Assembly: GCF_001678755.1 (NCBI RefSeq)
Contig: NZ_LZDS01000023.1
Coordinates: 186,001 to 250,000 of the forward strand
From: Acinetobacter gandensis
GTDB taxonomy: Bacteria; Pseudomonadota; Gammaproteobacteria; Pseudomonadales; Moraxellaceae
Direction: 5' to 3'
DNA: 64,000 bases
In this document: positions 37,030 to 46,264 of the stretch, one piece after another
How positions within the stretch are numbered: the first letter of the stretch is position 1
Layout of the letters: every line of letters starts with the position of its first letter
Translations under genes and position numbers: made by a program
The notes under the pieces: generated by a model
Database searches by the model: none
Seen by the model: only the letters and a program-made list of their open reading frames with translations
Told to the model about the DNA's origin: nothing

Positions 37030-37070
37030 CTGCACCATTATTTTTAAAATGAATAATGGTGCTTTTTTTT
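37030..37070 (+). terminator. Intrinsic terminator after hcaR
   Basis: Perfect 11-base arms GCACCATTATT and AATAATGGTGC, then T8. Confidence 0.9.
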
Positions 37071-37352
37071 GTCCAATTTAGCCTTATTTTTAATCGTTCA
37101 AAGCTTTTAATTGACGCTTTTTATCTATCAGTGAAAGTGTGTTTATGGGAAATAACTTATAAATTTTAGTTTTGATATTTATAAACTTAGCTAAAAAATG
37201 CCGTTTTACAACTTAAGTCTAATAAGTAAAACCATATTCCCTACTATTTATATGGATTAATTTTCATACTTTTCTCAATACAAGAGACTCATTTTGACAG
37301 CTATTAATGAGAATAATACTCATTTAAAGCATTTCTGTCAAAAAATTTATAT
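37071..37352. other. Short AT-rich spacer between two convergent terminators
   Basis: No reading frame or RNA gene seen between the hcaR and mhpC terminators. Confidence 0.5.
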
Positions 37353-37383
37353 AAAAAAAGGATGGCAAAACCATCCTTTTTTT
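37353..37383 (-). terminator. Intrinsic terminator after mhpC
   Basis: AAAAGGATGG and CCATCCTTTT arms around CAAAA, with A and T runs on both sides. Confidence 0.9.
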
Positions 37384-37407
37384 GAATTTCATGTCAGTGA
37401 CAAGAAA

Positions 37408-38265
37408 TTACACACCACGCGCTTTTAAATAATCTTTAATCACGGTGTTGAATTCTTCTGCTTTTTCAACTTGAGACCAGTGGCCACATTGGCTGAAAAT
37501 ATGCGCATCAGCATGAGGAACGGTATTCAAAATATCCCAAGTACGAGATACAGGAATCACCACGTCTTGTACACCGTGAATCAACAATACTGGCACAGTA
37601 ATGTCTTTCATTTTTTCGAAATCTAATGGGAATTCGAAACGGTCACGGTCGCGTGCGCCAACAACATCCATCAAACGATTTGATGCATAGTCATTTGCAG
37701 CAGAAGCGAAACGTACTTTTACTAATTCATCAGTAATCAAGTCTTTGTTTACAACAAACATAGACAAAGTTTTCTTGATCCCTTCTTCAGTTAATACTGG
37801 GTTTGCATGTGCTTTAAGTGCTGCAGTTTGTTTCGCACCACCTGTACCCATAGAAACGATACCCAAAATACGCTCTGGATAGTCAAGCGCCATTTGGAAT
37901 GCTAACCAACCACCAAGTGAGTTACCCACTAACCAAGTTTTTTCAATACCAAGTGCATCTAACGTACGCACGGCGTGATCAACCCAAGCTCGGATACCAT
38001 ACGCAGTATTCGGTGCAACAACAGTTTGACCATAACCAATCGTGTCGATTGCGATACAACGTGCTTGTTCACCAATTTGAGGTAGGTTCAACCACCAGTT
38101 AGCAGCAGCAGATACACCTGTACCTGAACCGTGTAAAAATAGAATTGGTGTACCCTCACCCACTTCGTGGTAATGAGTCAATTCGCCTTCAGCAGTTTCA
38201 ATCCATTTATCTTCTAAACCAAAGAATGAATCAGTTGTATAGTCAGGAATCTGAACAGTGCTCAT
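37408..38265 (-). CDS. mhpC: Meta-cleavage product hydrolase (MhpC-like)
   Basis: Alpha/beta hydrolase cleaving the C-C bond of the 2-hydroxy-6-oxo-dienoate ring-fission product, releasing a short acid and 2-hydroxypentadienoate. Triad candidates: Ser in GNSLGG, Asp in HGVQDVVIP, His in CGHWSQVEKAEEF. The oxyanion region is LHGSGTGVSAAANW. About 285 residues. ATG 38265 has GAGGAG upstream. Single-gene unit with its own terminator. MhpC and BphD are hard to tell apart by eye. Confidence 0.85.
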   Translation of the reverse strand: MSTVQIPDYTTDSFFGLEDKWIETAEGELTHYHEVGEGTPILFLHGSGTGVSAAANWWLNLPQIGEQARCIAIDTIGYGQTVVAPNTAYGIRAWVDHAVRTLDALGIEKTWLVGNSLGGWLAFQMALDYPERILGIVSMGTGGAKQTAALKAHANPVLTEEGIKKTLSMFVVNKDLITDELVKVRFASAANDYASNRLMDVVGARDRDRFEFPLDFEKMKDITVPVLLIHGVQDVVIPVSRTWDILNTVPHADAHIFSQCGHWSQVEKAEEFNTVIKDYLKARGV

Positions 38266-38415
38266 ACATGCTCCTCGTATTGCGTAGAACTTGTGTTTCA
38301 AACCATAGCGGTTTTAAACCCAAGAGGGACTCTTTCGAATTTTGTGTTTTTACAGTCTCATATTACCTGTTCAATAGACTGTAACTGATACATATTTACG
38401 ATCATAAACAACAAA

Positions 38416-38424
38416 ATGACTATA
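38416..38424 (-). promoter_or_regulatory. Candidate -10 element for mhpC
   Basis: Minus-strand TATAGTCAT, 151 bases before mhpC. The identical nine bases occur upstream of mhpD and a close variant upstream of the porin gene. Confidence 0.35.
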
Positions 38425-38451
38425 ATTTAAGTATTTGTTTTTAAAGAGTTA

Positions 38452-38478
38452 AATAATCATAATTCCCTTATGATTATT
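38452..38478. promoter_or_regulatory. Perfect 11-bp inverted repeat upstream of mhpC
   Basis: AATAATCATAA and TTATGATTATT around a five-base loop (TTCCC). It lies 28 bases upstream of the mhpC -10 candidate, where an activator or repressor dimer could sit. Confidence 0.4.
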
Positions 38479-38506
38479 GTGGTATTTCGCTTTTGAATAG
38501 GCCTTT

Positions 38507-38548
38507 AAAAAAAAAGCGGGAAATGCCAATTTATCTTCCCGCTTTTTC
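38507..38548 (-). terminator. Intrinsic terminator after the OprD-type porin gene
   Basis: AAAAAGCGGGAA (38511-38522) and TTCCCGCTTTTT (38537-38548); minus-strand T run of nine. Confidence 0.88.
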
Positions 38549-38558
38549 ATTGCTTTAA

Positions 38559-39815
38559 TTAGAACTTATACGTATAGGTCGTTGCTACGCGGTACTCTTT
38601 CAGGTCTGATTTCCAGTCATAATTGGCGTCAATATACATTCCTTGAATGCCTAAACCTTTCAATTTACCCTCTGGTACGGTGTAATTTACGATCAAATTA
38701 AATTCATCCGACTTTTGATCTTTTAGCGCACCTTGCGCTGTTTTAACTTCAGCATCAGAACCAGTGAAGTAAACAGCCGTTGCATTTAGGCCTTTCGCAC
38801 CCAACTCAGCAAAGTCATAACCATAGGTGAAGCCCCATGATTTTTCATTTACATTGGTGAATGTTGCTACACCCCAGTTCACCAAATAAGGCTGAGGCAC
38901 CCATCCACCCAATGTCGGGAATGCTGTATCACCAAACATTTGTTGATAACCTAAACCGAAGGTATGTGAACCATAATTCACTTTTGCACCTACCGATAAT
39001 GCTTGGTTATCCACTTCACCATATAATTTGTCACCCGAATCTGAGTTATCGAAGTAACGTACATGGCTATCAAGTTTGGCTTTTTCACCTAACTTGGTTT
39101 TATAGTTTGCACCAACATATTGCTGGGTATAAATATATTGTACATCGGCATACCAGTAGCTTGCACCAATCTCAGGTGTAAATTGGTGATCAATACCCGC
39201 AATGTACATACCATCCGCTTCCGCACCTGTATCATAATTTGCTGGTGGCGCAAATTTAGTTAACTCACGGAACTGATTGTCATAACGGTTATTAATGCCA
39301 TCGATGTAAGCCAAGGTTAACTTAGTATCTTTTACATCTTTTGATTCCAACCATGCACCACTATAAGTCGTCAACAACTGACGTGATGGATCGAAAACTA
39401 AAACTGGAGAAACAGGTAATAATTCACCTACTTTCAATTCAGTTTGAGATACTTTGGCTTTTAATGTCGCACCAACCTTCCCAAAATTATCTTTTGATTC
39501 TTTGCCATCATGCGGCAAAATCCAGTCTGGATTTTTATCACGCGCATTCAATTTGAATGCATGTTGTACCAAAAGATCTGCACCTACTTGAATGCCAGCA
39601 CCAATATCTTGGTAACCTGACTTCGCATCCAAAGTGATCCCTTGCGACCATGAACCCCAGTTCTCTGCAGGATTTTCTTTGATTTGGCGATCAAGATAGA
39701 AGTTTTTAAATTTTAATTGCACTTGGCTATCGTCAACAAAATCTGCATAAGTTGCAGAAGTTCCTAATGTTGCTGTCGCAGCAAGAATTGCTATCCATAA
39801 ATTTTGACGACGCAT
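38559..39815 (-). CDS. OprD-family outer-membrane porin
   Basis: 418 residues with a signal peptide cleaved near TYADF, an OprD-type N terminus (DSQVQLKFKNFYLDR) and alternating beta-strand pattern to a terminal aromatic (TYTYKF). Other family marks: LKVGELLPVSPVLVFDPSRQLLTT-type strand region and GYQQMFGD. OprD porins carry small carboxylates or aromatic acids across the outer membrane. Its position inside the island suggests uptake of the aromatic substrate. Own promoter region and terminator. Confidence 0.88.
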   Translation of the reverse strand: MRRQNLWIAILAATATLGTSATYADFVDDSQVQLKFKNFYLDRQIKENPAENWGSWSQGITLDAKSGYQDIGAGIQVGADLLVQHAFKLNARDKNPDWILPHDGKESKDNFGKVGATLKAKVSQTELKVGELLPVSPVLVFDPSRQLLTTYSGAWLESKDVKDTKLTLAYIDGINNRYDNQFRELTKFAPPANYDTGAEADGMYIAGIDHQFTPEIGASYWYADVQYIYTQQYVGANYKTKLGEKAKLDSHVRYFDNSDSGDKLYGEVDNQALSVGAKVNYGSHTFGLGYQQMFGDTAFPTLGGWVPQPYLVNWGVATFTNVNEKSWGFTYGYDFAELGAKGLNATAVYFTGSDAEVKTAQGALKDQKSDEFNLIVNYTVPEGKLKGLGIQGMYIDANYDWKSDLKEYRVATTYTYKF

Positions 39816-40369
39816 GGCTTATTTCCCAGTAATCAAATTAAGCTATGGCACCATCATGCTAAACAATGCTCTTTTTAAAAATCCGACTACAGTATTAAGG
39901 TTTCAGCCAAAGCTCTATTCTTAGGACTGTTTTACTCAAAGTGACTATTTTTCTTTAGATATTTAAGCAATAAGTCATTTTCACTGTTTGTACCAAGCGA
40001 TTTAATTAAATGCCTGTTTTATTAAATCAAAATTCTTTTTTTTATTTTTTATGCAATTACAAGTCAGTTATTAATTGCTTTTAAGTTTAATCAAAATGGT
40101 TATCTGAGATTCATCCTCATTTAAATTATAAGATAAAACAATCACATCATATATTTATTATATAAATATCAAATACTTAATATCTGGCTTAAATTTAATT
40201 TAATGCTGTTTTTCATAATTTTTTCAATATGTTATTGAAGCTTAGTGCTTAAAATGAAATGAACCGTGAGCGCATAGTGAACAGACCCAACTTCATACTG
40301 ACAGTAATATTAAAATTCACCTACACATCATCCTCGATCGCAAATTTCAATGCGGTTGCTAAGAGCTAT
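39816..40369. other. AT-rich gene-free spacer upstream of the porin gene
   Basis: About 550 bases, no gene. On the minus strand AATAGTCAC (39949-39941) lies 126 bases before the porin start and resembles the mhpC and mhpD -10 candidates. Confidence 0.45.
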
Positions 40370-40397
40370 AAAAAAAGCGCCCTTTTGGGCGCTTTTT
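40370..40397 (-). terminator. Intrinsic terminator of the mhpDFE unit
   Basis: AAAAAGCGCCC and GGGCGCTTTTT arms around TTTT. Confidence 0.92.
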
Positions 40398-40412
40398 AAA
40401 CAGATACTTAAA

Positions 40413-41432
40413 TTAAGCATTTGCTTCTTTAGCTTTAGACATTGTCAACGCTAAATCTTCAATCATGTCTTCTTGACCACCAACTGTACCACGGCGACCA
40501 AGCTCCATGAGGATTTCACGCGCAGAAACGCCATATTTAGCTTCAGCACGTTTAGCAAACAATAGGAATGATGAGTAAACACCTGCATAACCTAAAGTTG
40601 CCGCATCACGGTCTGCACGAATTGGGTTGTGCATCATTGGAATCACAAGATCTTCAGCAACGTCTTGTACTTTGAACAAATCAACGCCAGTGTCCATACC
40701 CATACGGTTAGCAACTGCAATGAACAATTCAAGTGGCGTGTTACCTGCACCCGCACCAAGACCAGCAGATGCTAAATCGACACGTACTGCACCAGCTTGA
40801 ACCGCAGCAACAGTGTTAGAAACACCCATACCTAAGTTGTGATGACCGTGGAAACCTAGCTCAATGCTTGAATCTAAATGCTGACGTAAGTGACCTACGC
40901 GATCAAGTACATCTTGGGGAAGCATGTAACCTGCAGAGTCAGTGACATAGATACAGTTTGCACCGTAAGACACCATCTTCTTCGCTTCTTCAAGCAATTT
41001 TTCAGGCGTTGCCATGTGAGCAAGCATCAAGAAGCCCACAGTATCCATCTCTAACTTGCGTGCAGCTGTGATGTGCTGTTCAGAACAGTCCGCTTCAGTA
41101 CAGTGAGTTGCCACACGAATAGTAGAAACACCAATTTCATGTGCCATTTTTAAATGGTCAACCGTACCGATACCAGGTAGAAGTAATGCAGAAATTTTTG
41201 CATTTTTCATACGTGGCACAACAGCAGACAAGTATTCTTCGTCAGTTGCAGCAGCGAAACCGTAGTTTACAGATGAACCGCCAAGGCCGTCACCGTGAGT
41301 CACTTCAATTAAAGGTACGCCTGCATCATCAAGTGCTGTTGAAATGGCAATCATTTGCTCAACAGTGGTTTGATGGCGCTGTGGGTGCATACCATCACGT
41401 AAAGTCATATCATGAACAATAATCTTAGACAT
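40413..41432 (-). CDS. mhpE: 4-Hydroxy-2-oxovalerate aldolase
   Basis: Splits 4-hydroxy-2-oxovalerate into pyruvate and acetaldehyde; works in a complex that channels acetaldehyde to MhpF. HMGL-like barrel with [11 protein letters not shown] near the N terminus (metal/catalytic Arg-Asp), [10 protein letters not shown] for metal His ligands and the C-terminal [15 protein letters not shown]. 339 residues. AAGGAG before the start. Last gene of mhpDFE. Confidence 0.93.
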   Translation of the reverse strand: MSKIIVHDMTLRDGMHPQRHQTTVEQMIAISTALDDAGVPLIEVTHGDGLGGSSVNYGFAAATDEEYLSAVVPRMKNAKISALLLPGIGTVDHLKMAHEIGVSTIRVATHCTEADCSEQHITAARKLEMDTVGFLMLAHMATPEKLLEEAKKMVSYGANCIYVTDSAGYMLPQDVLDRVGHLRQHLDSSIELGFHGHHNLGMGVSNTVAAVQAGAVRVDLASAGLGAGAGNTPLELFIAVANRMGMDTGVDLFKVQDVAEDLVIPMMHNPIRADRDAATLGYAGVYSSFLLFAKRAEAKYGVSAREILMELGRRGTVGGQEDMIEDLALTMSKAKEANA

Positions 41433-41443
41433 GAGGTTGCTCC

Positions 41444-42340
41444 TTAAGCTTCTTCTTTATTGAAAACGTGTTCTGCAAACATTTCTGCAGTACGTGCAGC
41501 TGCTGCTGTCATGATGTCGAGGTTACCTGCATATTTCGGTAGGAAATCGCCAAGACCTTCAACTTCTAAGTAAATAGAAACACGGTTGCCATCAAATACT
41601 GGACCATTTACAAGCTTGTAACCTGGTACGTATTTTTGAACGTCTTTGATCATTGCGTGAACTGACTCAATGATCGCTGCTTGATCTGGCTCACCTTCCA
41701 CTAGACAGTGAACAGTGTCACGCATCATCAATGGTGGTTCAGCAGGGTTAATGATGATGATCGCTTTACCTGCTTTTGCTCCACCAACTTTCTCAATTGC
41801 ACCCGCAGTTGTACGTGTGAATTCATCGATGTTTTTACGTGTACCTGGACCTACGGATTTAGTCGATACAGTTGCAATGATTTCACCGTATTCAACAGGT
41901 TGAACACGAGAAACTGCAGCAACCATAGGAATAGTCGCCTGACCACCACAAGTTACCATGTTTACGTTTGGCACTTCGCCAGCAGCAAGCAATGCTTCAA
42001 GGTTTACCGGTGGTACGCAGAAAGGACCAATTGCAGCAGGTGTTAAGTCAATCATTAACACGCCAAGTTCGTTTAACTTGCGGCTGTTTTCAGCATGTAC
42101 ATATGCAGACGTTGCATCGAATGCAATTTTAATGTCATCTTCAAGAACGTGAGGAAGAAGACCATCTACACCTTCAGCAGTGGTTTTCAAACCCATTTTC
42201 GCAGCACGTGCAAGACCTTCAGATGTTGGGTCAATACCAACCATCCAAACTGGCTCTAACCATTCGCTACGTTGTAATTTGTAAAGCAAATCAGTACCAA
42301 TATTACCTGGTCCGATCATTGCACATTTAATCTTTTTCAT
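41444..42340 (-). CDS. mhpF: Acetaldehyde dehydrogenase (acylating)
   Basis: Converts acetaldehyde and CoA to acetyl-CoA with NAD. N-terminal Rossmann motif [11 protein letters not shown]; catalytic cysteine in [29 protein letters not shown] is family-specific. 298 residues, normal for the MhpF/DmpF type. Lies 11 bases upstream of mhpE in transcription order. Confidence 0.94.
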   Translation of the reverse strand: MKKIKCAMIGPGNIGTDLLYKLQRSEWLEPVWMVGIDPTSEGLARAAKMGLKTTAEGVDGLLPHVLEDDIKIAFDATSAYVHAENSRKLNELGVLMIDLTPAAIGPFCVPPVNLEALLAAGEVPNVNMVTCGGQATIPMVAAVSRVQPVEYGEIIATVSTKSVGPGTRKNIDEFTRTTAGAIEKVGGAKAGKAIIIINPAEPPLMMRDTVHCLVEGEPDQAAIIESVHAMIKDVQKYVPGYKLVNGPVFDGNRVSIYLEVEGLGDFLPKYAGNLDIMTAAAARTAEMFAEHVFNKEEA

Positions 42341-42376
42341 GAATGTGTACTCTTAAATATTCCATTAAAACCAAGC

Positions 42377-43174
42377 TTATTTCGCTGCAAATGCTGCAGT
42401 TACTGAACCAAAGCCTTTAATTTCAACTTTGAATTCATCGCCAGGATTTGCCACAACCATTGGCCCTAGCGCACCTGTTAAAATGATGTCACCTGCAAGT
42501 AATGGACGACCACGACGTACCATTTCATCTGCAAGCCAAACCGCAGCATTCATTGGGTTTGCAAGACATGCTTTACCCACGCCTTGAGACACAACTTCTT
42601 CGCCACGTGTCATGATCATTTTGCAGTTCACAAGATCAAGGTTTTCAAGTTTTACAGGCTTTGAACCCAATACAAAACCTGCTGATGAAGCATTGTCAGC
42701 AACTGTATCAATCAAAGAGATTTTCCAGTTTTCAATACGGCTATCCACAACTTCAATGGCAGGCAACGCATATTCTGTTGCGCTGATAATGTCTGCATAA
42801 GTGTGTTTATCTTTGGTCAAGTCTTGGTTAATCACCAATGCAATTTCTGCTTCAACCTTCGGTTGAATAAGTAGACCTGCTGGGATTTCTTCACCATCGC
42901 CATAAGCCATGTCTGCGAACAACATACCGAAATCCGGTTGATCCACACCAAGCTGCGCTTGAACAACTTTAGACGTTAAACCAATTTTACGGCCCACTAA
43001 ACGGCGACCTTCAGCAAGTGCACGTTTGGTATTTTCTTCCTGAACGGCATAAGCGATATCTACATCTGCACTTTCACCACCAAGTTGTGGGCGAATAGGT
43101 GCAATCGCAGCTTGAGATAATTCAGCGTTACGTAAAGCTTGCGCAACTGATTCAACAACAGCAGAATTCGACAT
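42377..43174 (-). CDS. mhpD: 2-Keto-4-pentenoate hydratase
   Basis: Hydrates 2-hydroxypenta-2,4-dienoate to 4-hydroxy-2-oxovalerate. Fumarylacetoacetase-fold enzyme with GRKIGLTSKVVQAQLG, the metal-site segment VEAEIALVI and LTGALGPMVVANPGD. About 265 residues. ATG 43174 has AAGGAA eight bases upstream; the longer frame to 43195 lacks one. First gene of the mhpDFE unit. Confidence 0.92.
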   Translation of the reverse strand: MSNSAVVESVAQALRNAELSQAAIAPIRPQLGGESADVDIAYAVQEENTKRALAEGRRLVGRKIGLTSKVVQAQLGVDQPDFGMLFADMAYGDGEEIPAGLLIQPKVEAEIALVINQDLTKDKHTYADIISATEYALPAIEVVDSRIENWKISLIDTVADNASSAGFVLGSKPVKLENLDLVNCKMIMTRGEEVVSQGVGKACLANPMNAAVWLADEMVRRGRPLLAGDIILTGALGPMVVANPGDEFKVEIKGFGSVTAAFAAK

Positions 43175-43628
43175 CAATGTTTCCTTAAACTGCAAAAAAT
43201 GGACTTATAGCGCTGTGACAGGAATTAGAAGTTGCCTCGGTTCAGCATCTGCAATCGGCTTTGCTGACCGTCCTTCACATAAAACGCATCTATCTTTAAA
43301 CCACTTTAGAATCAAGATTTTCAGCTTTTCATGCCAATACTTATTTTATTTATGACTATAGTTAAATCCTATAATTTCAGTTGGTTTTATTGATTAAAAA
43401 CAAAAACATAAAGTTATTTTTCTAAATATTAAACTACCCATAAAGCGCCGAAAAATTCATCTTCCTGTTAAAAAAACAGTCATCTACGACTAAAAGATTA
43501 GATTATTCGTTTATTTTTCACACAAACCCACATATAACTGTTGAAAACAAGATGTTTTTAAAAGCCCGATTTAAAGGATTTTAACGATGCTTCCTTTTTG
43601 TTACAGCGCGTCATCGCCAGTCTCAAAC
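43175..43628. other. Spacer upstream of mhpD
   Basis: About 450 bases with no gene. It holds the mhpD promoter region and the dyad listed separately at 43357-43373. Confidence 0.5.
43357..43373. promoter_or_regulatory. Dyad TATAG-N7-CTATA upstream of mhpD, possible LysR site
   Basis: Perfect five-base arms with seven-base spacing, the geometry of the ATAC-N7-GTAT sites reported for the Acinetobacter LysR regulators BenM and CatM. It overlaps a minus-strand TATAGTCAT candidate -10. Confidence 0.4.
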
Positions 43629-43655
43629 AAAAAAAGGAAAGCGAACTTTCCTTTT
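43629..43655 (-). terminator. Intrinsic terminator after the HAD phosphatase gene
   Basis: AAAAGGAAAG and CTTTCCTTTT arms around CGAA, minus-strand T7 run. Confidence 0.88.
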
Positions 43656-43685
43656 CACACTGAATTAAAGATCAACATATTTGTT

Positions 43686-44354
43686 TTATACAGCTTCACT
43701 CAAACTTACGTACTGCAATAACAACTGTTGCAACTCTGCAACATCATGCGCAATCGACAATGGCTGAAAACTTTTCAACGTTTCCACACTATGTACTCCG
43801 TAGGACACTCCAATACGCGGCATCGAAATATTACGCGCCATTTCCAAATCGTAGGATGTATCCCCCACCATAATAGCCTGCTCAGCAGCGATGCCTGTTT
43901 CTGCTAATATTTCCGCAAGCATCAGTGGATCTGGCTTAGATTTAGTCTCACTTGCAGCACGTGTAGTAACAAATAAATCACGACTATTGGTTTGCGCCAA
44001 TACACGATCCAGTCCTTTGCGACTCTTGCCTGTGGCAACAGCCAATTGTGTACCTGCAGCTCTCAGTTCATTTAACATTTCAGCGACACCTGTAAACCAC
44101 ATATCGCCCTTAGAGTTCGCCACATAATGCTCAGAGTAGCTTTGCAAAATGTCGTGATGCAGCTCAGGCACAGTCGGAAATAATCGCTGTGCCACTTCAG
44201 GCAGACCTAAGCCAATAATGCTTTTCGCATCGGCATCTGTTAATGGTTGTTCAAAAGTTTGAGCTGCAAACTTTAAGCTCGAGACAATTTGACCAACTGA
44301 ATCAAATAAAGTGCCATCCCAATCGAAAATGACCAGTTTTACAGGTGAGTTCAT
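43686..44354 (-). CDS. HAD-IA phosphatase (phosphoglycolate phosphatase-like)
   Basis: 222 residues. Motif I DWDGTLFDS, motif II in AVATGKSRKGLD, motif III lysine in ETKSKPDP, motif IV MVGDTSYDLEMA. Cap domain type fits Gph/YjjG-like enzymes. Next to rluC on the same strand, a pairing I recall from other gamma-proteobacteria. Substrate not certain. Confidence 0.88.
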   Translation of the reverse strand: MNSPVKLVIFDWDGTLFDSVGQIVSSLKFAAQTFEQPLTDADAKSIIGLGLPEVAQRLFPTVPELHHDILQSYSEHYVANSKGDMWFTGVAEMLNELRAAGTQLAVATGKSRKGLDRVLAQTNSRDLFVTTRAASETKSKPDPLMLAEILAETGIAAEQAIMVGDTSYDLEMARNISMPRIGVSYGVHSVETLKSFQPLSIAHDVAELQQLLLQYVSLSEAV

Positions 44355-44384
44355 ATAAGGTTCCTAATATTTGATTCAGCTATT

Positions 44385-44500
44385 AAAGCCCTCTCCTGAG
44401 CAAGATTTAAAGCAATGCTTTTAAATTGAAGCGCAAGTGAAGGTTTAGGAGAGGTCAATTCACAACATCTCCCCTAGCCCCTCTTTAATTAAAGATGAAA
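44385..44500. repeat. Palindromic intergenic sequence between rluC and the phosphatase gene
   Basis: CCTCTCCT near 44389 and AGGAGAGG near 44448 form inverted ends; GCAATGCTTTTAAATTGAAGC-like dyads lie between them. It looks like a remnant of a dispersed repeat. No gene. Confidence 0.35.
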
Positions 44501-44537
44501 ACTTTCATAAGCATCAACATACAAGATAGATTAAAAC

Positions 44538-45506
44538 TTACTCATCATCTTCTATAGACTTCACTACCTTGTCTGCCTTTTGTGCACGTAGCTGAGCCAC
44601 AATGCTTTGCATATCTTCAGGCAAAGGCGCTTCAATCGTTTGATAACCAGGGATTTCTAAGCGCATTGCATGTAGGCACAAACGACGTGGCTTCGGCCCA
44701 CGATATTCAGTTTCATGGCCGTATTTTTCATCACCCACCAATGGATGACCAATACTTAAACCGTGCACACGAATCTGATGGGTACGACCTGAAAGTGGAG
44801 ATGCATATACCAATGTGGCATGCATAAAGCGCTCTTTAACATTCCACTGGGTTTTTGAGTCTTTCCCTTCTTTAGACACACGTACACGACGCTCACCATT
44901 AGCAAGTTCATAACGATGCAAAGGTTGATCAATCAGTTGCTTATCCAAACTCACCACGCCTTTTACTACAGCCGCATAGGTTTTTTGGATTTTGTGTTCG
45001 CGTAGCATGTCTTGTAAGCTTTTTAACACACTGCGTTTTTTAGAAATCATCACCAGACCCGAAGTGTCGCGGTCAATACGATGAATCAGTTCAAGATACT
45101 TTTTACCTGTTGCCGCACGTAAGCCTTCAATCAGACCATAAGCCACACCGCTACCGCCATGTACAGCGATACCTGAAGGCTTGTTCACGACCATTAAGCC
45201 TTCATCTTCATACACCACACGACTAAGCAGGCTTTGCGCAACTTTGTCAGATACGGGTGCCGCCGTTTCATCTTTTTGCTCATAGCGTATTGGCGCAACA
45301 CGAACTTGATCGCCAATATTTAATTTGGTTTCTGCTTTTACACGTTTCTTGTTTACACGTACTTGGCTTTCACGAATCAAGCGATAAATGCGACTTTTAG
45401 GCACACCTTTAAGACGACTAAACAGGAAATTATCAATACGTTGACCCGCCTGATGCTCGTCCACTTCAAACCAGGTGACGCTTTGCCATTCTTGCGTAGA
45501 ATTCAT
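44538..45506 (-). CDS. rluC: 23S rRNA pseudouridine synthase RluC-type
   Basis: Makes pseudouridine at 23S positions 955, 2504 and 2580 in E. coli. N-terminal S4 RNA-binding domain (RIDNFLFSRLKGVPKSRIYRLI, about 20-80), then the RluA-type catalytic domain with HRIDRDTSGLVM (catalytic Asp) and GRTHQIRVHGLSIGHPLVGD. 322 residues. Divergent from rne, as in E. coli, which supports RluC rather than another RluA member. Confidence 0.94.
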   Translation of the reverse strand: MNSTQEWQSVTWFEVDEHQAGQRIDNFLFSRLKGVPKSRIYRLIRESQVRVNKKRVKAETKLNIGDQVRVAPIRYEQKDETAAPVSDKVAQSLLSRVVYEDEGLMVVNKPSGIAVHGGSGVAYGLIEGLRAATGKKYLELIHRIDRDTSGLVMISKKRSVLKSLQDMLREHKIQKTYAAVVKGVVSLDKQLIDQPLHRYELANGERRVRVSKEGKDSKTQWNVKERFMHATLVYASPLSGRTHQIRVHGLSIGHPLVGDEKYGHETEYRGPKPRRLCLHAMRLEIPGYQTIEAPLPEDMQSIVAQLRAQKADKVVKSIEDDE

Positions 45507-46264
45507 ACAGTTACTGTGACCTAAAAAAATACTAAAATTGAATAAAAAATGATCATTTAAGCTATACTTTTCGCAAGAAACATAAGCTTAGCCCATAGGC
45601 AGATGATGCAAGGTTTGATATAGTCAGCGCACGGAAACCACCGTAACTGAGTAAAAGTTGATTCATTTTCAGTATTCACTGCATTTGAACTTTCAACACA
45701 TTACTCATTTTAGCTCGGAAAGGTCCCAAAAGAATTATGCCGACGCCGAAGGCTTATTATATCGGCAAAACAGCAAACTGTTGCGTTTAATTGTACCGTA
45801 GGTACATAAAACAGTTTGCCGCAAAAAAATATGCGCCAACCAAGGTTGGTTTTTAAACGTAAACTGATACACATCAGACCAGTCGCTCCCTGAAATATCT
45901 TCAGGCCACAACGTTTGATGCATTGGATCTGCACAGTTTGTAAAGGTACGACGATAATTCCGTATCAAGACGCTCTATCAGATATGAATGGATGCTCTTC
46001 GAGCAATGTGACAGTGAAAGTTACTCACATCCAATGCACCGTTTGTCCGCCAGTGAAAGAGTCAGGTGACTTTAATCGTTTAAAAGATTGAAGCCGTATT
46101 GCCATCATCAATACGTGAATCAAAAACCGTTGCCCACCAAAAGAAGGCCGGTAAAAATGCTCAGTACACACTTTTTGTGATCTGAGCACATTGATCCATG
46201 ATGTGTGATGCTCGCTACGAATCAAGCGATGTTCTCCTGTGTATCACTATTAGGTGTTACACCC
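45507..46264 (+). other. Long rluC-rne intergenic region, probable rne 5' leader
   Basis: 758 bases. It holds the divergent promoters and most likely a long untranslated rne leader, as in E. coli, where RNase E autoregulates through its leader. Small hairpins are visible, for example GTACCGTAGGTAC (about 45794-45806), CCAACCAAGGTTGG followed by T5 (about 45838-45856) and TGCTCTTCGAGCA (about 45993-46005). Leader extent is inferred. Confidence 0.5.

Noticed and set aside
30514..43174. Aromatic island as a recent foreign insertion
   Set aside because: By eye its base composition and codon use resemble the flanks, and no integrase, transposase or tRNA-bounded repeat borders it. Loss in other lineages is equally possible.
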